Positions 1 through 9,012 of a DNA stretch of 13,235 nt are shown piece after piece. The translations under genes and the position numbers were made by a program. Where the stretch lies: the NCBI GenBank assembly GCA_024811115.1, contig JAKOGH010000068.1, positions 1 to 13,235 of the forward strand, read 5' to 3'. Below the pieces are notes generated by a model. That model saw nothing but the letters and a program-made list of their open reading frames with translations. It searched no databases and was not told the origin of the DNA. Numbering within the stretch: position 1 is the stretch's first letter; the number at the start of each line of letters is the position of its first letter. This stretch comes from Terana coerulea. Lineage: Eukaryota; Basidiomycota; Agaricomycetes; Polyporales; Phanerochaetaceae.

Positions 1-2328
1 AGTGACAGCATCTTCTGGTAGGTCATCCGTGCCTTATACTGATCTCCGAGTCGTAGATGGCCTGACATGAGGATGGTAGCGAGATAGACGTTCAGCCGGA
101 TGCCAAACTCCCAGCTCAGTGTCATCTGCCGAACGGCGTAGTATAGTGTCTCGGCTATAGACATCTGGCCACTGTCGCAAGCGGCCTGGATGACCAAGGC
201 ATACGTGTGCGCGTCCGGACGGACGTTCATACTCCAGCCGGTGGAACAAACGAAAAATGACGGCAAACGGAGCTCCGATGAGCACGTAGGCCTTCAGTAG
301 GGTGTTGTATACCTCGATGGACAAATCCAGATGACGCTTCCGAGAGGATTGGACCAGGTAGTCGAACACCTTGACGACACCTTGCCACGAGCCTGCCTCG
401 ACGTGTGCATTCATGAGTGCCGTAATCATTTGGCGATCAGGGACCACGCCTTCCTCCAAAGCCTGCTTGAAGATAGCCTCTGCCGCCAGCGGATCCGACC
501 GACGGGCCAGGAGCGCGATGACAGACGTGTACGTGACGCGCGACGGGGGCAGCCCGGCCCCACGCATCTGGTCCAGCACCGCGCCCACCGCCGCCGTCTC
601 CCGCGCTCTGCAAAGGCCTGCAGAACGATGTTGAAGATGTACGCGTCGGGCTTGAAGCCATCCGCCGCCATCCGGCTCAGCCACGCGTTCATCCCCTCGC
701 GGTCGCCGCGCCGAGCATGCGCCTGGATGACGGCCGTATGGTGCACGATGCTCGCCTGCCGCTCGCGCGACCCGGCGGGGAAGTACTGCTCGAACAGCGC
801 CTCCACTTGCGCGGCGTCGCCTTGGACGGCGTGTGCGTGCATCAGCAGCGCGATGCTCCGCTGCTCGTTGGCGCCTTGGTCCCGGGATGCGCGGAAGTAC
901 TCCTGGGTGCGCTGGACGTCGCCCTGCCGCGCAAACAGGTATAGACCGGTCTCTATGCGGTGCCGTTCAAGCTGCCCATGAGCGTCTTGTAACGACTTCT
1001 CCAATGTGGCGAACATAGGGTTGGCCAGCTCGAAAGACCTAGCCTTCGCAAGCGCAGAGACGACGTCGAGTTGCTGGTGACCTGGCACGTGCATTTCCTG
1101 TCTGTACACTTCTTTGAGGACCGCAACGGCTTCTTGGGGTCTGCTGTTCCTTGTGAGCACGTCAATGAGAAATTCGCCGGCGCGCTGCCTCCAGGCTCGC
1201 GGCTGTTTCGACTCCACCGAAGCCAAAAACTGGACGGGAGACTCGATTGTCGAGACCTTGCTGAAGACGAGCTTTTGAAGTGCCGTCGCGCCAGCGATGA
1301 GCTTATTCGTCTGCGTGACCACCGAACGTTTATCCAGATATGTCGCAACGTCGTCCCAGTCAAGCATGACAGCCTCCAGCAGCGCCTCCGCGCCACGAAA
1401 GTGAGAAACAGACTGGTAGAGAGCCCGGAACATCGCGACAATGCGTGGCCGCTCGAAGAGCTCTGGTCGAGTGGAGTTGATACGGCGGCAGAGCGTGAGG
1501 GCTTCGTCCAGCCGACCGCGCAGAGCGAGAACACGGACCATGTCCGTCTGCCAGTGCCTTCTTCCAGCGTTGTACTCTTCCTCTGGTATTCGCGGCTCTA
1601 GGCTGAGAAGCAAGTTTTGTAACCGTGACCCCCAATGCTCCCAGTCGGCCTGCATAGTCGGAGAGTCGTGATGCGACAGCGCATGCCTCGCTATCCGGTC
1701 TCCGAACTGCAGCAGCTCGGACACTGACAAAGAATCTGAACCCTTGTGTGAGCTGAGGGACTCGTACGCATTCCAGACATCCTCTGGGTCCGCCGACTTG
1801 GGATCGGTGGTGAAGGCAAGAATCTGCGAGCGCCACGCCCGGGCGTGTTCAACGACCACTGTCGGCGTCTCAATGGGCTTTGGATGGCTAGAGGCATGTC
1901 GCCGTTGCATCAAGGCATCTCGAGTACACCAGTGCTGCACCGTCGAGATTCGGCCTCTAGGTACCTCCGAAAGCAATCTGTGACTGCTAGACCGCCGCGG
2001 TCGGGAACGGCTCGTGGCACCAAGCCTAGCGTTCGACGACCCTAAGCAGAGCATAAGAAACACACTCGTGCTGGCAGTCAGCAATAAACGCACCTGACGT
2101 AGAGGTAGTCGCCCCGCTTCCCGCACAGCTGTCCCCGCACGCACTGCACCCCTCGCTCGCATACGCCCTCTCCTTTCCTTTCGTCTGCCTCGGCTGGGGT
2201 GTGAAGAAGTCCGCCGGGAAGACGCGGGTCATGGTCCTCAGAGCAGCCTGCGTCGGTGGTCGGGTCGCTGCGGGTGGCCGTGCGGAGAAGATGGAGGTGA
2301 GGACGGAGGCGGCCAGAGGCTCCAGCAT
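1..2328 (-). CDS. PPR-repeat protein, probably mitochondrial; 3' end beyond the left edge
   Basis: Exon 1 is 2328-2094, the intron is 2042-2093 (52 nt, GTGCGT donor, CTGAC branch, TTAG acceptor), and exon 2 runs from 2041 off the left edge; about 758 residues are visible. The chosen start, MLEPLAAS, opens an Arg/Ser/Thr-rich N-terminus without long acidic stretches, which suits a mitochondrial presequence. Splicing at phase 1 joins exactly to GSSNARLGATSRS, so the apparent longer start at 2162 in the exon 2 frame is probably intron read-through. The last 300 residues contain helical hairpins of the pentatricopeptide type, for example PDAYIFNIVLQAF, PSRVTYTSVIALL, VYNTLLKAYV and PDAHTYALVIQAA, spaced 35 residues apart. 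PPR proteins bind organellar RNA in its processing, stability or translation; the particular target is not recognisable. Two single-base breaks interrupt the frame, near 600-602 and at 231, and cancel each other. The reading frame is still open at base 1. Family is confident; start and organelle are inferred. Confidence 0.85.
231..231 (-). other. Compensating frame break in PPR gene (apparent 1-base gain)
   Basis: One extra T on the minus strand separates the motif ending FRLFHRLE from MNVRPDAHTYALVI. Dropping it restores the original frame and gives 35-residue spacing between VYN and TYA. Together with the break at 600-602 it leaves about 370 bases in a shifted frame. Confidence 0.7.
600..602 (-). 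other. Frame break in PPR gene (apparent 1-base loss in a G run)
   Basis: On the minus strand the run GGG follows GCAGAGCGC. With GGGG the protein would read AERGET and the PPR spacing between PDAYIFN and PSRVTYT would be exactly 35 residues. As written the frame shifts and soon becomes Arg-rich junk. A sequencing error is more likely than a programmed event. Confidence 0.7.
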
Positions 2329-3048
2329 CACCGTACCCGCCGAGACGAGTAGAGTATAGATGTCTTGTCGAACGGTCAGCGTTGAGCAGACGGGCAGAGA
2401 ACGTAAACACAGACCTGTATCAGACTGAACCGAGCGAGCAGTGTCGACGTCGGCTGCAAGAGTGACATTCAACAAACGTACGCTGGCTCTGAGAGAAATG
2501 CCCTTGGGAGCAAGCGCTAGCCGATGAAGCGCTTCGGCAAAGCCCGCCAGTCCCGATTTGGCTCTGCCGACGATCTGGGCGCTTGCAATGTCTCGACGTT
2601 GGCGACTCCGTCAGTACTGTTGGCTGGAAAGCGTCGCAACTTCCGTGAGGGAAAATCCGGCATTTGCTATCCTTTTTCTGCTTGTGCTTCCGAGATAGAA
2701 GGAGGGTGTGGCAACAATTAATGGGTATCGGACTCCTTTCGCGAGCCAAATCGTGGGGAATGTGGGTGCCCGACACGTCCAGTTTGAAGCGCTCACTTGC
2801 TCCGAGTCAATTACGCCACAATTCTCGCCGGGAAAGGAGTTAGCCTACTAGAAACGACGGGACGGAAGACCACGCTTTACCACGATACTATCATCCACGA
2901 AAATCTTCACCCGCGCCGGTGAGTAGTCCGTGCATTGTACAACGAATCGCAAGATGACTCGACACAGAGTCTAAGTAGTATTTGACAAGTGGCGGTACAA
3001 AGAAAGACCAGGACTGTGCACACTGTAACCCTCGACCTACAGCGGAAC
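2329..3048. promoter_or_regulatory. Divergent intergenic region between PPR and acetyltransferase genes
   Basis: About 720 bases separate the two start codons, which point away from each other, so this stretch should hold both promoters. It is less GC-rich than the flanking exons. I see no clear TATA box at a sensible distance from either start, no repeat and no convincing reading frame; open frames here lack recognisable protein features. An open frame extends upstream of the PPR start to 2475, so part of it could be 5' leader. Confidence 0.5.
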
Positions 3049-3672
3049 ATGGACGCACCCGCACACGAGATAGTCGTCGTACCCGCGCCGGGTGAGCCAG
3101 GCCGGGACGAGCTGCTGCAGCAATGCTACGACCTACGCGTCGAGGTGTTCCACCGCGAGCAGGGCTTCTCCCTGGAAGACGAATTCGACGAGTGAGCTCC
3201 TTTTCTCCATCCATATTTTACTATTTATGTGTCCCACACGCGACGCCAGCTACGACGCCACGGGCACGCACATCCTCCTGCGCCTCACGCCGTCCCTCAC
3301 GCCGGTGGGCACCATCCGGGTGACGCGGCCCACGGGCACGTACTACAAGCTCAGCCGGCTCGTCGTCCTCAAGGACTACCGCAAGTACCGCTTCGGCGCC
3401 GCGCTCGTGCAGGCCCACAAGGCGTGGATCCGGCAGGACGCGTTGGCCGCGGGCGCGCGCGAGGCCGTCATCCACTGCCACTCGCAGCTCTACGTCAAGC
3501 CGTTCTACAGCAAGCTCGGCTACGAGCCAGAGGCACGTCGATCGTCGTCACCCGCCTGATTCTACTGCACACTGCGATAATATCTAATAAACATACATCT
3601 ATACAGGGGGAAGAGTTCGACGAGGACGGGGCGCCACACCAGCTAATGGTGTGCCGCCTAGACATCGGTTGA
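3049..3672 (+). CDS. GNAT-family N-acetyltransferase (three exons)
   Basis: Exons are 3049-3191, 3250-3532 and 3607-3672, giving 163 residues. The ATG at 3049 sits in the good context GAACATGG. Intron 1 (3192-3249, 58 nt) is GTGAGC..CAG and joins EFD to DYDATGTHILLRL. Intron 2 (3533-3606, 74 nt) appears to use a GC donor (GAG|GCACGT) and ends ACAG, joining YEPE to GEEFDEDGAPH. Family marks in order: an N-terminal segment CYDLRVEVFHREQGF (about 26-40), strand VGTIRVTR (67-74), the acetyl-CoA-binding region LSRLVVLKDYRKYRFGAALV (82-101), the FYSKLGY helix-turn (133-139), and a C-terminal DGAPHQLM (149-156). GNAT enzymes move an acetyl group from acetyl-CoA to an amine; the substrate cannot be told from sequence. 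The position before the glycine loop carries Tyr-Arg rather than the commoner Gln/Arg. Small single-domain proteins of this kind are usually soluble. Family is confident; function beyond that is not known. Confidence 0.88.
3533..3606 (+). other. Probable GC-AG intron in the acetyltransferase gene
   Basis: GAG|GCACGT resembles the known GC-donor consensus AG|GCAAGT, and the acceptor is CTATACAG. It is in phase and yields the family-like GEEFDEDG join. A GT donor at 3537 with an AAG acceptor at 3613 would also keep frame (YEPEAQFDEDG) but both sites are weaker. Confidence 0.6.
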
Positions 3673-4160
3673 CGGCGCCGTATATAGAGCCGGTGAGAGG
3701 AAGGAAGCGGTGCGTATCTAAGGTAGGGTAGGGCAGGGTAGGGCAGCTCGCCGTGAGGCAAGATGGGGTCGTGAAGGTCATGATGGGCGCGGCAAGAAAG
3801 CAACTAGGAATACAGGGAGATGGAGCGGTGGGGGTATAGAAAAATACACATGTTTCAGAGTCCATTGGCGGGCGTCATGACGGGCAGCGAAAGGCTGGCA
3901 GAGAAGAAGCATGCGGGGTGAAAAACTCGAAATGTGCAGGTTAACCAGTTAATCTGGGGGAAAAGCAAGTGGTTCATAAACGAGAAGGCAAGACATATAG
4001 CTAGTAAGAGTCAAGAAGCATAAACCGCAGATGGTATCAAAAACAACCTGGTATGTCAAGAGCAGCGAAACGGCTTCACGCGTGCGACTGGACCCGTCGG
4101 CGCGCGAGGCTGCCGTCGGCGGAGGGCCCTCGCCGTCGCTCTCCGAGCCCGCCTCCTGCT
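3673..4160. other. Convergent 3' region between acetyltransferase and HMG-box genes
   Basis: This stretch lies between two genes that end facing each other, so it should contain both 3' untranslated regions and polyadenylation sites. It holds a G-quadruplex-type run at 3726-3743. Up to about 4190 the minus strand also carries a protein-like frame that may be the true C-terminus of the HMG-box protein. Otherwise I see nothing coding. Confidence 0.5.
3726..3743 (+). repeat. Tandem GGGTA/GGGCA run, G-quadruplex motif
   Basis: Four GGG tracts separated by two-base loops TA, CA, TA. This meets the usual G3N1-7 pattern with very short loops. It lies about 55 bases after the acetyltransferase stop codon, in the probable 3' untranslated or downstream region. 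Confidence 0.7.
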
Positions 4161-6015
4161 TCACGGCAGGATGCAAGAAGCTCGACGAGGGAACGCGATC
4201 GAGTTGATGGGGTTGTGCGGCAGGATGCTGAAGTTGATGCTGGACGGCGAGCCGGTCGTGCCCTCCTCGTACAGCTTCCGCGCGGCCTCATACTCGAGCT
4301 TCTCCTGTTCGGCCTGGGCGAGGAACGGCTGTGCGATACAAAGTTAGCACGCCACCCTTATTGTCGCAACCGAGGCTAGTGCACCCGTACCTTACGCTCA
4401 TCATCAGTCATCGAGCGCCACTTGGCGGCTGCGAGCACGCTCTGTTTGGTCGTCTCGGGCTCGTCGCCAAAGACCTCGAGGACCAGGGCGGGGTCTGACC
4501 GGATGCGCTGCAGGAACATGAAGTACGCGCTGAGCGGCTTCTTCGGTGCGTTTGGGTCCTTGATGTTCCCCTTGCGCGACTTGCCCGCTTTGCGCTGCGC
4601 GGTTCGGAACACGTTCTCGCGCTTGATATCGTCCGGGGACAGGCTGCGCATGTAGGCGGCATGCTCCCGCTCCCGCGCCTCCTTGGCGGCCTGCGAACGG
4701 CGCCTCCAGGGCTACAGGGACCGAGCGAAGATCAGTGGGAGAAGCCCATAGAGATAAAACGCTGATACCCACCTCTTTCTCCTCGGAACTTAACCTTGCG
4801 TATTCCTGGCCGGCTTCCTTCGCGGCCTGGGCAACATTGAGCTTCTTAGGGCTAGTGGCCTGGTGGCGTTGAATCCAGTCCGTGAAATACAACTGCCATG
4901 CTGACGGCGCGAGTTTCGGAGGCCGCAGCGCAGACCTCAGCGGCACTGGCGGACATCAAGGATTAGTGCTCCTGCGCGAAACCCAAGCGATACGTGATGA
5001 CACGCTTACCATTACCGGATACCTCGGCGGGCAGGTGTTCCTCATCGCCTCTGACGAGGCTGCGCTTCTTCTTGCGGACCGTAGCGTCATCATGCTCACT
5101 GATGGACTCGGCGCGCCGACTGTACGAACGGGACATCGGGGGCCGCATGTGAGATAACGACGGAGCGCTCGAGGAGGTGAAGAGCTCGGTGACGGGCGCG
5201 TAGCCTCTGCGCATGTGCATCCGCGGCCGCTGCGTTGCGTAAGCATCCTCCGACTCTGGCGTCTGCGACGTGACAGAGCTCGGCGTCGCGGGCAGCGGCT
5301 GCACCTGGTTCGGCGGCGTCCACAGCTGCGACGCCCACGTCGGCGGACTTAGCGTGGGCTCGGAAGGCGAGGTCGACAGCTCCGGGCGCCCCTGCAGCGT
5401 GCGATCCGCGGCAAAGTCGTCTGCCCCGGGCGAGAACGAGCGCGGGAGGGGCTGGAGGGCGGCGTACGCAGACTGCGGAGAGAAGGGGCTGACGTCAGGG
5501 AAGATGGACGAGTTGTCGCTGAAGGCAACGAGCGAGCTTGATGCCGACGAGTGCTGGTGCGAGTGCGCGATGGGGATATCAATCGGTGATGACGACGACG
5601 GGTGCAGCGACGACTCCGGGTCTGCGAGCCAGTTGGCATAGTTGAAGTCCTGCTGATGCTGGTGGTGCGCGACGTCCCCGAAGGATCCCAGGCCGTATGA
5701 GCGAGCGCTTGGTAAATGAGGAGCGCCAAAGTCGAGTTGGCTCGACGTCGACTCTGGCGAGCCGGGGAGGTAGGCGGCGGAGGGGGAGAGAGGGTAGTCG
5801 TGGGACGTTTCCCATGACATGGGCTGCTTCTGCTCGTAGTGCGCACTGTCGTCAAACTGGAAGATCATGCCGTCGCCCGAGTCGAAAGCGTGGGCGTCGT
5901 CAAAGGACATGAAGGGCGAGTGGTCTGCGAGGGACATGTCGGAGGCAGCGAGAGCGATGGCGAGGCCGTCGTCGTCTTCGCGTCTGAATATAGGGCTGAG
6001 TGGGCTGACCGGCAT
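4161..6015 (-). CDS. Tandem HMG-box transcription factor (Exp1-like)
   Basis: Exons 6015-5010, 4945-4773, 4711-4391 and 4328-4161 give 555 residues. Introns are 64, 61 and 62 nt, with donors GTAAGC, GTGGGT and GTACGG and branch points CTAAT, CTGAT and CTAAC. Residues 1-310 are Ser/Pro/His-rich and probably disordered, as in activation regions. A basic patch RKKKR (314-318) may be a nuclear signal. HMG box A starts near 346 (PPKLAPSAWQLYF) and runs to about 415. Box B starts at DPNAPKKPLSAYFMF (445-459) and runs to about 520, crossing the last intron; it has the classic HMGB/NHP6 pattern with Trp in AAKWRSM. HMG boxes bend DNA, so a nuclear DNA-binding role is expected. The layout recalls Coprinopsis Exp1, an HMG1/2-like protein needed for cap expansion; this is from memory, not a search. 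Start chosen at MPVSPLSP, 78 bases after a TATA box. The C-terminus is doubtful because of a probable break at 4189-4191. Confidence 0.87.
4189..4191 (-). other. Possible frame break near the HMG-box protein C-terminus
   Basis: The minus strand reads TTCCCTCGTCGAGC. With one more C the protein would continue SSSFLHPAVKQEAGSESDGEG instead of stopping after FPRRASCILP. The shifted frame keeps strong G/C preference at third codon positions to about 4085, whereas the written frame does not. The shifted frame stays open to about 3949, where composition is AT-rich, so its true end is unclear. Confidence 0.5.
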
Positions 6016-6092
6016 GGGCGACGCGGCTGGGCGGATGGTGGGTAGGCGGGAGAGGCGGGCGATCAAACGGACGGGAATCAGAGGCTGACTGG

Positions 6093-6099
6093 TTATATA
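6093..6099 (-). promoter_or_regulatory. TATA box of the HMG-box gene
   Basis: TATATAA on the minus strand, 78 bases before the chosen ATG at 6015. The distance leaves room for a short leader of roughly 45-50 bases and supports 6015 rather than the in-frame ATG at 6354 as the start. Confidence 0.65.
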
Positions 6100-6840
6100 G
6101 CGTGCATGAAATCCAAACCGGAATCGGAAGAGAGGGGCAGTCGCTCGGCGGGGCAGGAGAATGAACGGGACGGATGGCATTCGGTGCCTCAGTCCAACGC
6201 TCAACTGACTCGGACGTGCTTCTGGGAGTTGCCTTTTAGGTGAGAATCCCCGGATGCCGGACAATTGTAGGCACGCCAAACCACGAACGGAGTCGAACCT
6301 CGTCTCCTCCGCGATACGCGCACTCCCGGCGGTCCCTCTCCAGAGCGCAATCACTGCTGCGACCTCAGAGTCTGCGGGGCTCGGTCCTGGAAGCCCAGGA
6401 AGGCCCGCTGTCCGTCACCAGAGTCAGCAGCACACCAGCAGCCTGGAAATACGTCGCACATACGGATGAGTCAGCTGGCAGCTTCACGAGCTGTGGCAGT
6501 GGGCGACCGACAAACAAGGTCAAGGACAAGTCCAACACCCGGCGCCTCTCGCCCGACGCAGCCATGGGCGCGTGCATACCTCCCCGAACGGGCAACTTCC
6601 GCCCAACGGTGCGCCACGTCGCCAGGCCGTCACCTGCCGCTGCCGAGCAGCCCGGCGCATCAGCCGCCGCCGTAGCCGCTTGCGCGGGGCCCTCCTGCCT
6701 GGCTCGACCCGCCGAATCGCTGTCAGACCAACTCACCAAGCCCGCAGTGGCACACCGCCCGAATGAAAAACACACAGTCTCAATGCACATGATAACGCAC
6801 AGTTTCGAGAAGCAACACGCTAGCATACAAAGAACCGCGA
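6100..6840. other. Intergenic stretch without a recognisable gene
   Basis: It lies between the HMG-box promoter and the stop codon of NDUFA13, both genes being on the minus strand. Long open frames exist on both strands (for example plus strand 6240-7166), but they overlap the NDUFA13 exons or read as low-complexity Arg/Ser/Ala sequence typical of GC-rich noise. It probably holds upstream regulatory sequence and the NDUFA13 3' untranslated region. Confidence 0.5.
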
Positions 6841-7615
6841 TCAGAGCACCACAACGCTGTCCGCCGGTCGATACTTCGGGTTGTGGTACACACTCTTCCC
6901 GGCCTACAGCAATCGATGCGCGCCGCGGGGCGGAAAACAGAACCAAGCGTGCCGTCAGCCAGCGTCCCCGTGTGGCGTGCGCACGCCCGACCGAACGACG
7001 TACCTCCCAGCCCGGGACGTCCTTCATGATCTCCTTCTCGCGCGCCAGCGCCGCCTGCGAGCGACGGTACGCGTCGCGGTCGCCCTCCGCGAGCATCATG
7101 GGCACGAGGTACAGGCGCGACCACACCTTCTCGCGCTGCAGCTCCCTAGCAGAACACCGCCGTTAGCCCAGCTGTTCCCCTATACCCCTCCCCATATCGC
7201 CAAATCCGGCGCGCAGAGTGATAAGACCGTATCGTGCGGTCGGATCCACCCACGGTCCCCGAAGAAGCCACGTTCCCCGTCGTGCGGGGGACCGTCCCTG
7301 CCCACGTTCTCCGTCCGCCTGACCCCGAGCCCTCCGCGAAAAGCTTCCAGCTGCGCGCGCATTCACTCACCTTTTCTCGAGGTTGCCCAATCCGATGCGG
7401 TAGAAGCCGTAGGCGCAGACGGCGGTCACGCCGGCGAGGATGACTGCCCCACTCGGTCCGCGGAACGGCAGGTTGCGCTTGTAGCGAATCTGCTCGAACC
7501 CGCCCGCGGGCGGCATATCCCTGCGCACAGCGAATTCGTAGTCAGCTTTGGCACTGTCTGGTGACTAGACCATGGAGCAAAGTGCGTACTGTCGGTATGG
7601 CGCAGACACTAGCAT
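6841..7615 (-). CDS. NDUFA13: NADH:ubiquinone oxidoreductase (complex I) subunit NDUFA13/GRIM-19
   Basis: Exons 7615-7590, 7520-7371, 7145-7004 and 6903-6841 give 126 residues, a usual length for fungal members. Introns are 69, 225, 100 nt with GTACGC, GTGAGT and GTACGT donors; the first two have clear branch points (CTGAC, CTAAC). The first exon is only 26 nt and codes MLVSAPYRQ; it joins at phase 2 to DMPPAGGFEQIRYKRNLP, the hallmark N-terminal segment. One membrane helix lies at about 33-50 (GAVILAGVTAVCAYGFY), followed by a long charged helix (ELQREKVWSRLYLVPMM to AREKEIMKDVPGWE) and the tail GKSVYHNPKY. The protein is an accessory single-span subunit of the complex I membrane arm in the mitochondrial inner membrane and is needed for assembly in organisms studied. 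The second intron is long for this window but the exon join is family-like. Identity is confident; the microexon start is an inference. Confidence 0.92.
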
Positions 7616-8226
7616 TTCCAAAACGAGAGGACATAAGGGTTAGCATTGGACTACGGTCAAGCGTTGGGACGCACTCTTGCTTCAGTTACACCGAGCCGGA
7701 GCTGCGTCACTGGTTGGAGCTGAAATGAACGGTAGATGTGCCCCTCTTTGAATAGAGAAGCTGTGGAACCGCCGCAGAGATATGCAGGCGAAGAGGGCAG
7801 AGGCGGTCGGCGGTGCAGAGTGGTAGGCGAGAGCAGTCGCGTTGACGGATTCAGAGCGAAACGGAGCCGGGCGTCTAGCCCATGTGGGCCTCGCGTGGCG
7901 ATTCTGCGGGTGGGAACCCCGACTTTGTAGGGCGTATGTATTGGGAGCCTGGAGGCTGTGGAGCGAGGACGGACAGTCGGCAGGTTAGAGTTGGCAAGCG
8001 GCAGAGGCGATGCGTCTCACGAATGTTGCTGGATACGTCGACAATTGGTATGCATGCTCGCCGAATTCCCAGGCATGAAATAAACGGTCTCCTGAACTAC
8101 AAATGCTTCCATATTACGATACATTGCTAGAACAATGGGCTATTCGTAACCCTGTGTGTGCAAGATGAGGGTGTGGTATTTCCGACGGATGACGCTGCGT
8201 GCGTACTTCCACCCGGGAGATGCCGA
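7616..8226. promoter_or_regulatory. Upstream region of NDUFA13 up to the transposon
   Basis: No gene is recognisable here on either strand. It should hold the NDUFA13 promoter and 5' leader on the minus strand. I see no well-placed TATA box. The hAT element at 8235 marks its right end. Confidence 0.45.
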
Positions 8227-8234
8227 GTCTCAAG
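8227..8234. repeat. Left target-site duplication of hAT element
   Basis: GTCTCAAG directly precedes the left terminus of the element and is repeated without mismatch at 9013-9020 directly after the right terminus. An 8-bp duplication is the signature of hAT superfamily insertion. Confidence 0.85.
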
Positions 8235-9012
8235 TAGTGTTGCCGCGAGGTAAGGCCGCCTTAACCTTAAGGCAAGGTAAGACTGCCTTAAGCTGATTTG
8301 TCAGCAGGCAGTGGCGCCTCACGGCACATAAGGCCATGCCTTAAGGGGCCTCAAGGTCTAAAGGCTCTCCCGCCTGCAAGTACCGTAATTTCTTGTTTCT
8401 TGTACACTCACAGTCTATTGGGACTCCTAAGAATGTCATTAACTCGAAAGGAATGCATATTAATGTAGAAAACAGTCTTCCACGTTGGCCTTACCCGCTG
8501 GTAAGTAGCACAATAGTTGCTCAGCCTGAGTGCAAGACTCCCGAACCTCTCGTGAGGTCGCCGCTTCCTCTATGGCTGACGGTTCGTCATGGTAGATATA
8601 TTGGGTCATTTATAAGAACACACAATGTCACTACATTGCCTGTTCACCACGAAAGTGCTGCTCGTGACCTTGAGCTCATCTTCTCGCTGCAGATATATAC
8701 ACAGGAGCCAGCACTTTCGTGCAGCTAAAAAATTCTCTGATGACTTCTGCGGTTTGTCTTTCTCCTTACAATACATTGGTCTATGCAAACGGAATTCTAC
8801 CCGGCGTACTTATTCACGTTCTGTCATGCACATCAGTGGTACATGTTCGGGCGCTAACGGCTAGCTCTCTGGAAAGGAAGGCCGGATCACCGGCATCCTC
8901 TCAAGGTAAGGTTAAGGCAGGCCTTACGGCCCCACCTTATGGGCCTCAAGGCACCTAAGGTTTCAAGCTCCGCTGCCTCACGGTGCCTTCACCTCACCTT
9001 CCGGCAACAGTA
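8235..9012. mobile_element. Non-autonomous hAT-superfamily DNA transposon (MITE-like, 778 bp)
   Basis: The left end TAGTGTTGCCG and the reverse complement of the right end, TACTGTTGCCG, match at 10 of 11 positions, and the ends are flanked by the 8-bp duplication GTCTCAAG. Inside each end lie about 100-130 bases packed with short AAGG/CCTT words in both orientations (CCTTAAGG at 8265-8272 and 8339-8346, GCCTTAAG at 8285-8292, GGTTAAGGC at 8910-8918). Such subterminal repeats are where hAT transposases bind in studied elements. The middle, about 8372-8890, is less GC-rich than the neighbouring genes and holds only short frames with no transposase similarity that I can see, so it would need a transposase in trans. 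The intact duplication and near-identical tips suggest a fairly recent insertion. It lies 620 bases from the NDUFA13 start and 140 bases from the INO80-subunit start. Confidence 0.82.
8648..8721. repeat. Perfect 13-bp inverted repeat inside the hAT element
   Basis: CACGAAAGTGCTG at 8648-8660 is repeated inverted at 8709-8721 with 48 bases between. With a single-base bulge the pairing extends three more bases inward. It could form a stem-loop in RNA, or be the ends of a small nested insertion; I see no flanking duplication that would prove the latter. Confidence 0.7.

Noticed and set aside
2026..2162. PPR protein start at 2162 (MRARGAVRAG...)
   Set aside because: This N-terminus crosses an intron with good donor, branch and acceptor (2042-2093); splicing gives a better presequence-like start at 2328.
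6285..6312. tRNA-like B box (GGTTCGACTCC on the minus strand)
   Set aside because: The T-arm stem does not pair properly in either register, and no acceptor stem, anticodon arm or A box can be fitted upstream.
6240..7166. Long plus-strand open frame of about 308 codons
   Set aside because: It overlaps NDUFA13 exons 3 and 4 in antisense, is rich in Arg/Ser/Ala/Thr and shows no family features; typical of GC-rich shadow frames.
8393..8864. Short plus-strand frames inside the hAT element as a transposase remnant
   Set aside because: They are 79-111 codons, overlap in different frames and show none of the hAT dimerisation or catalytic features.
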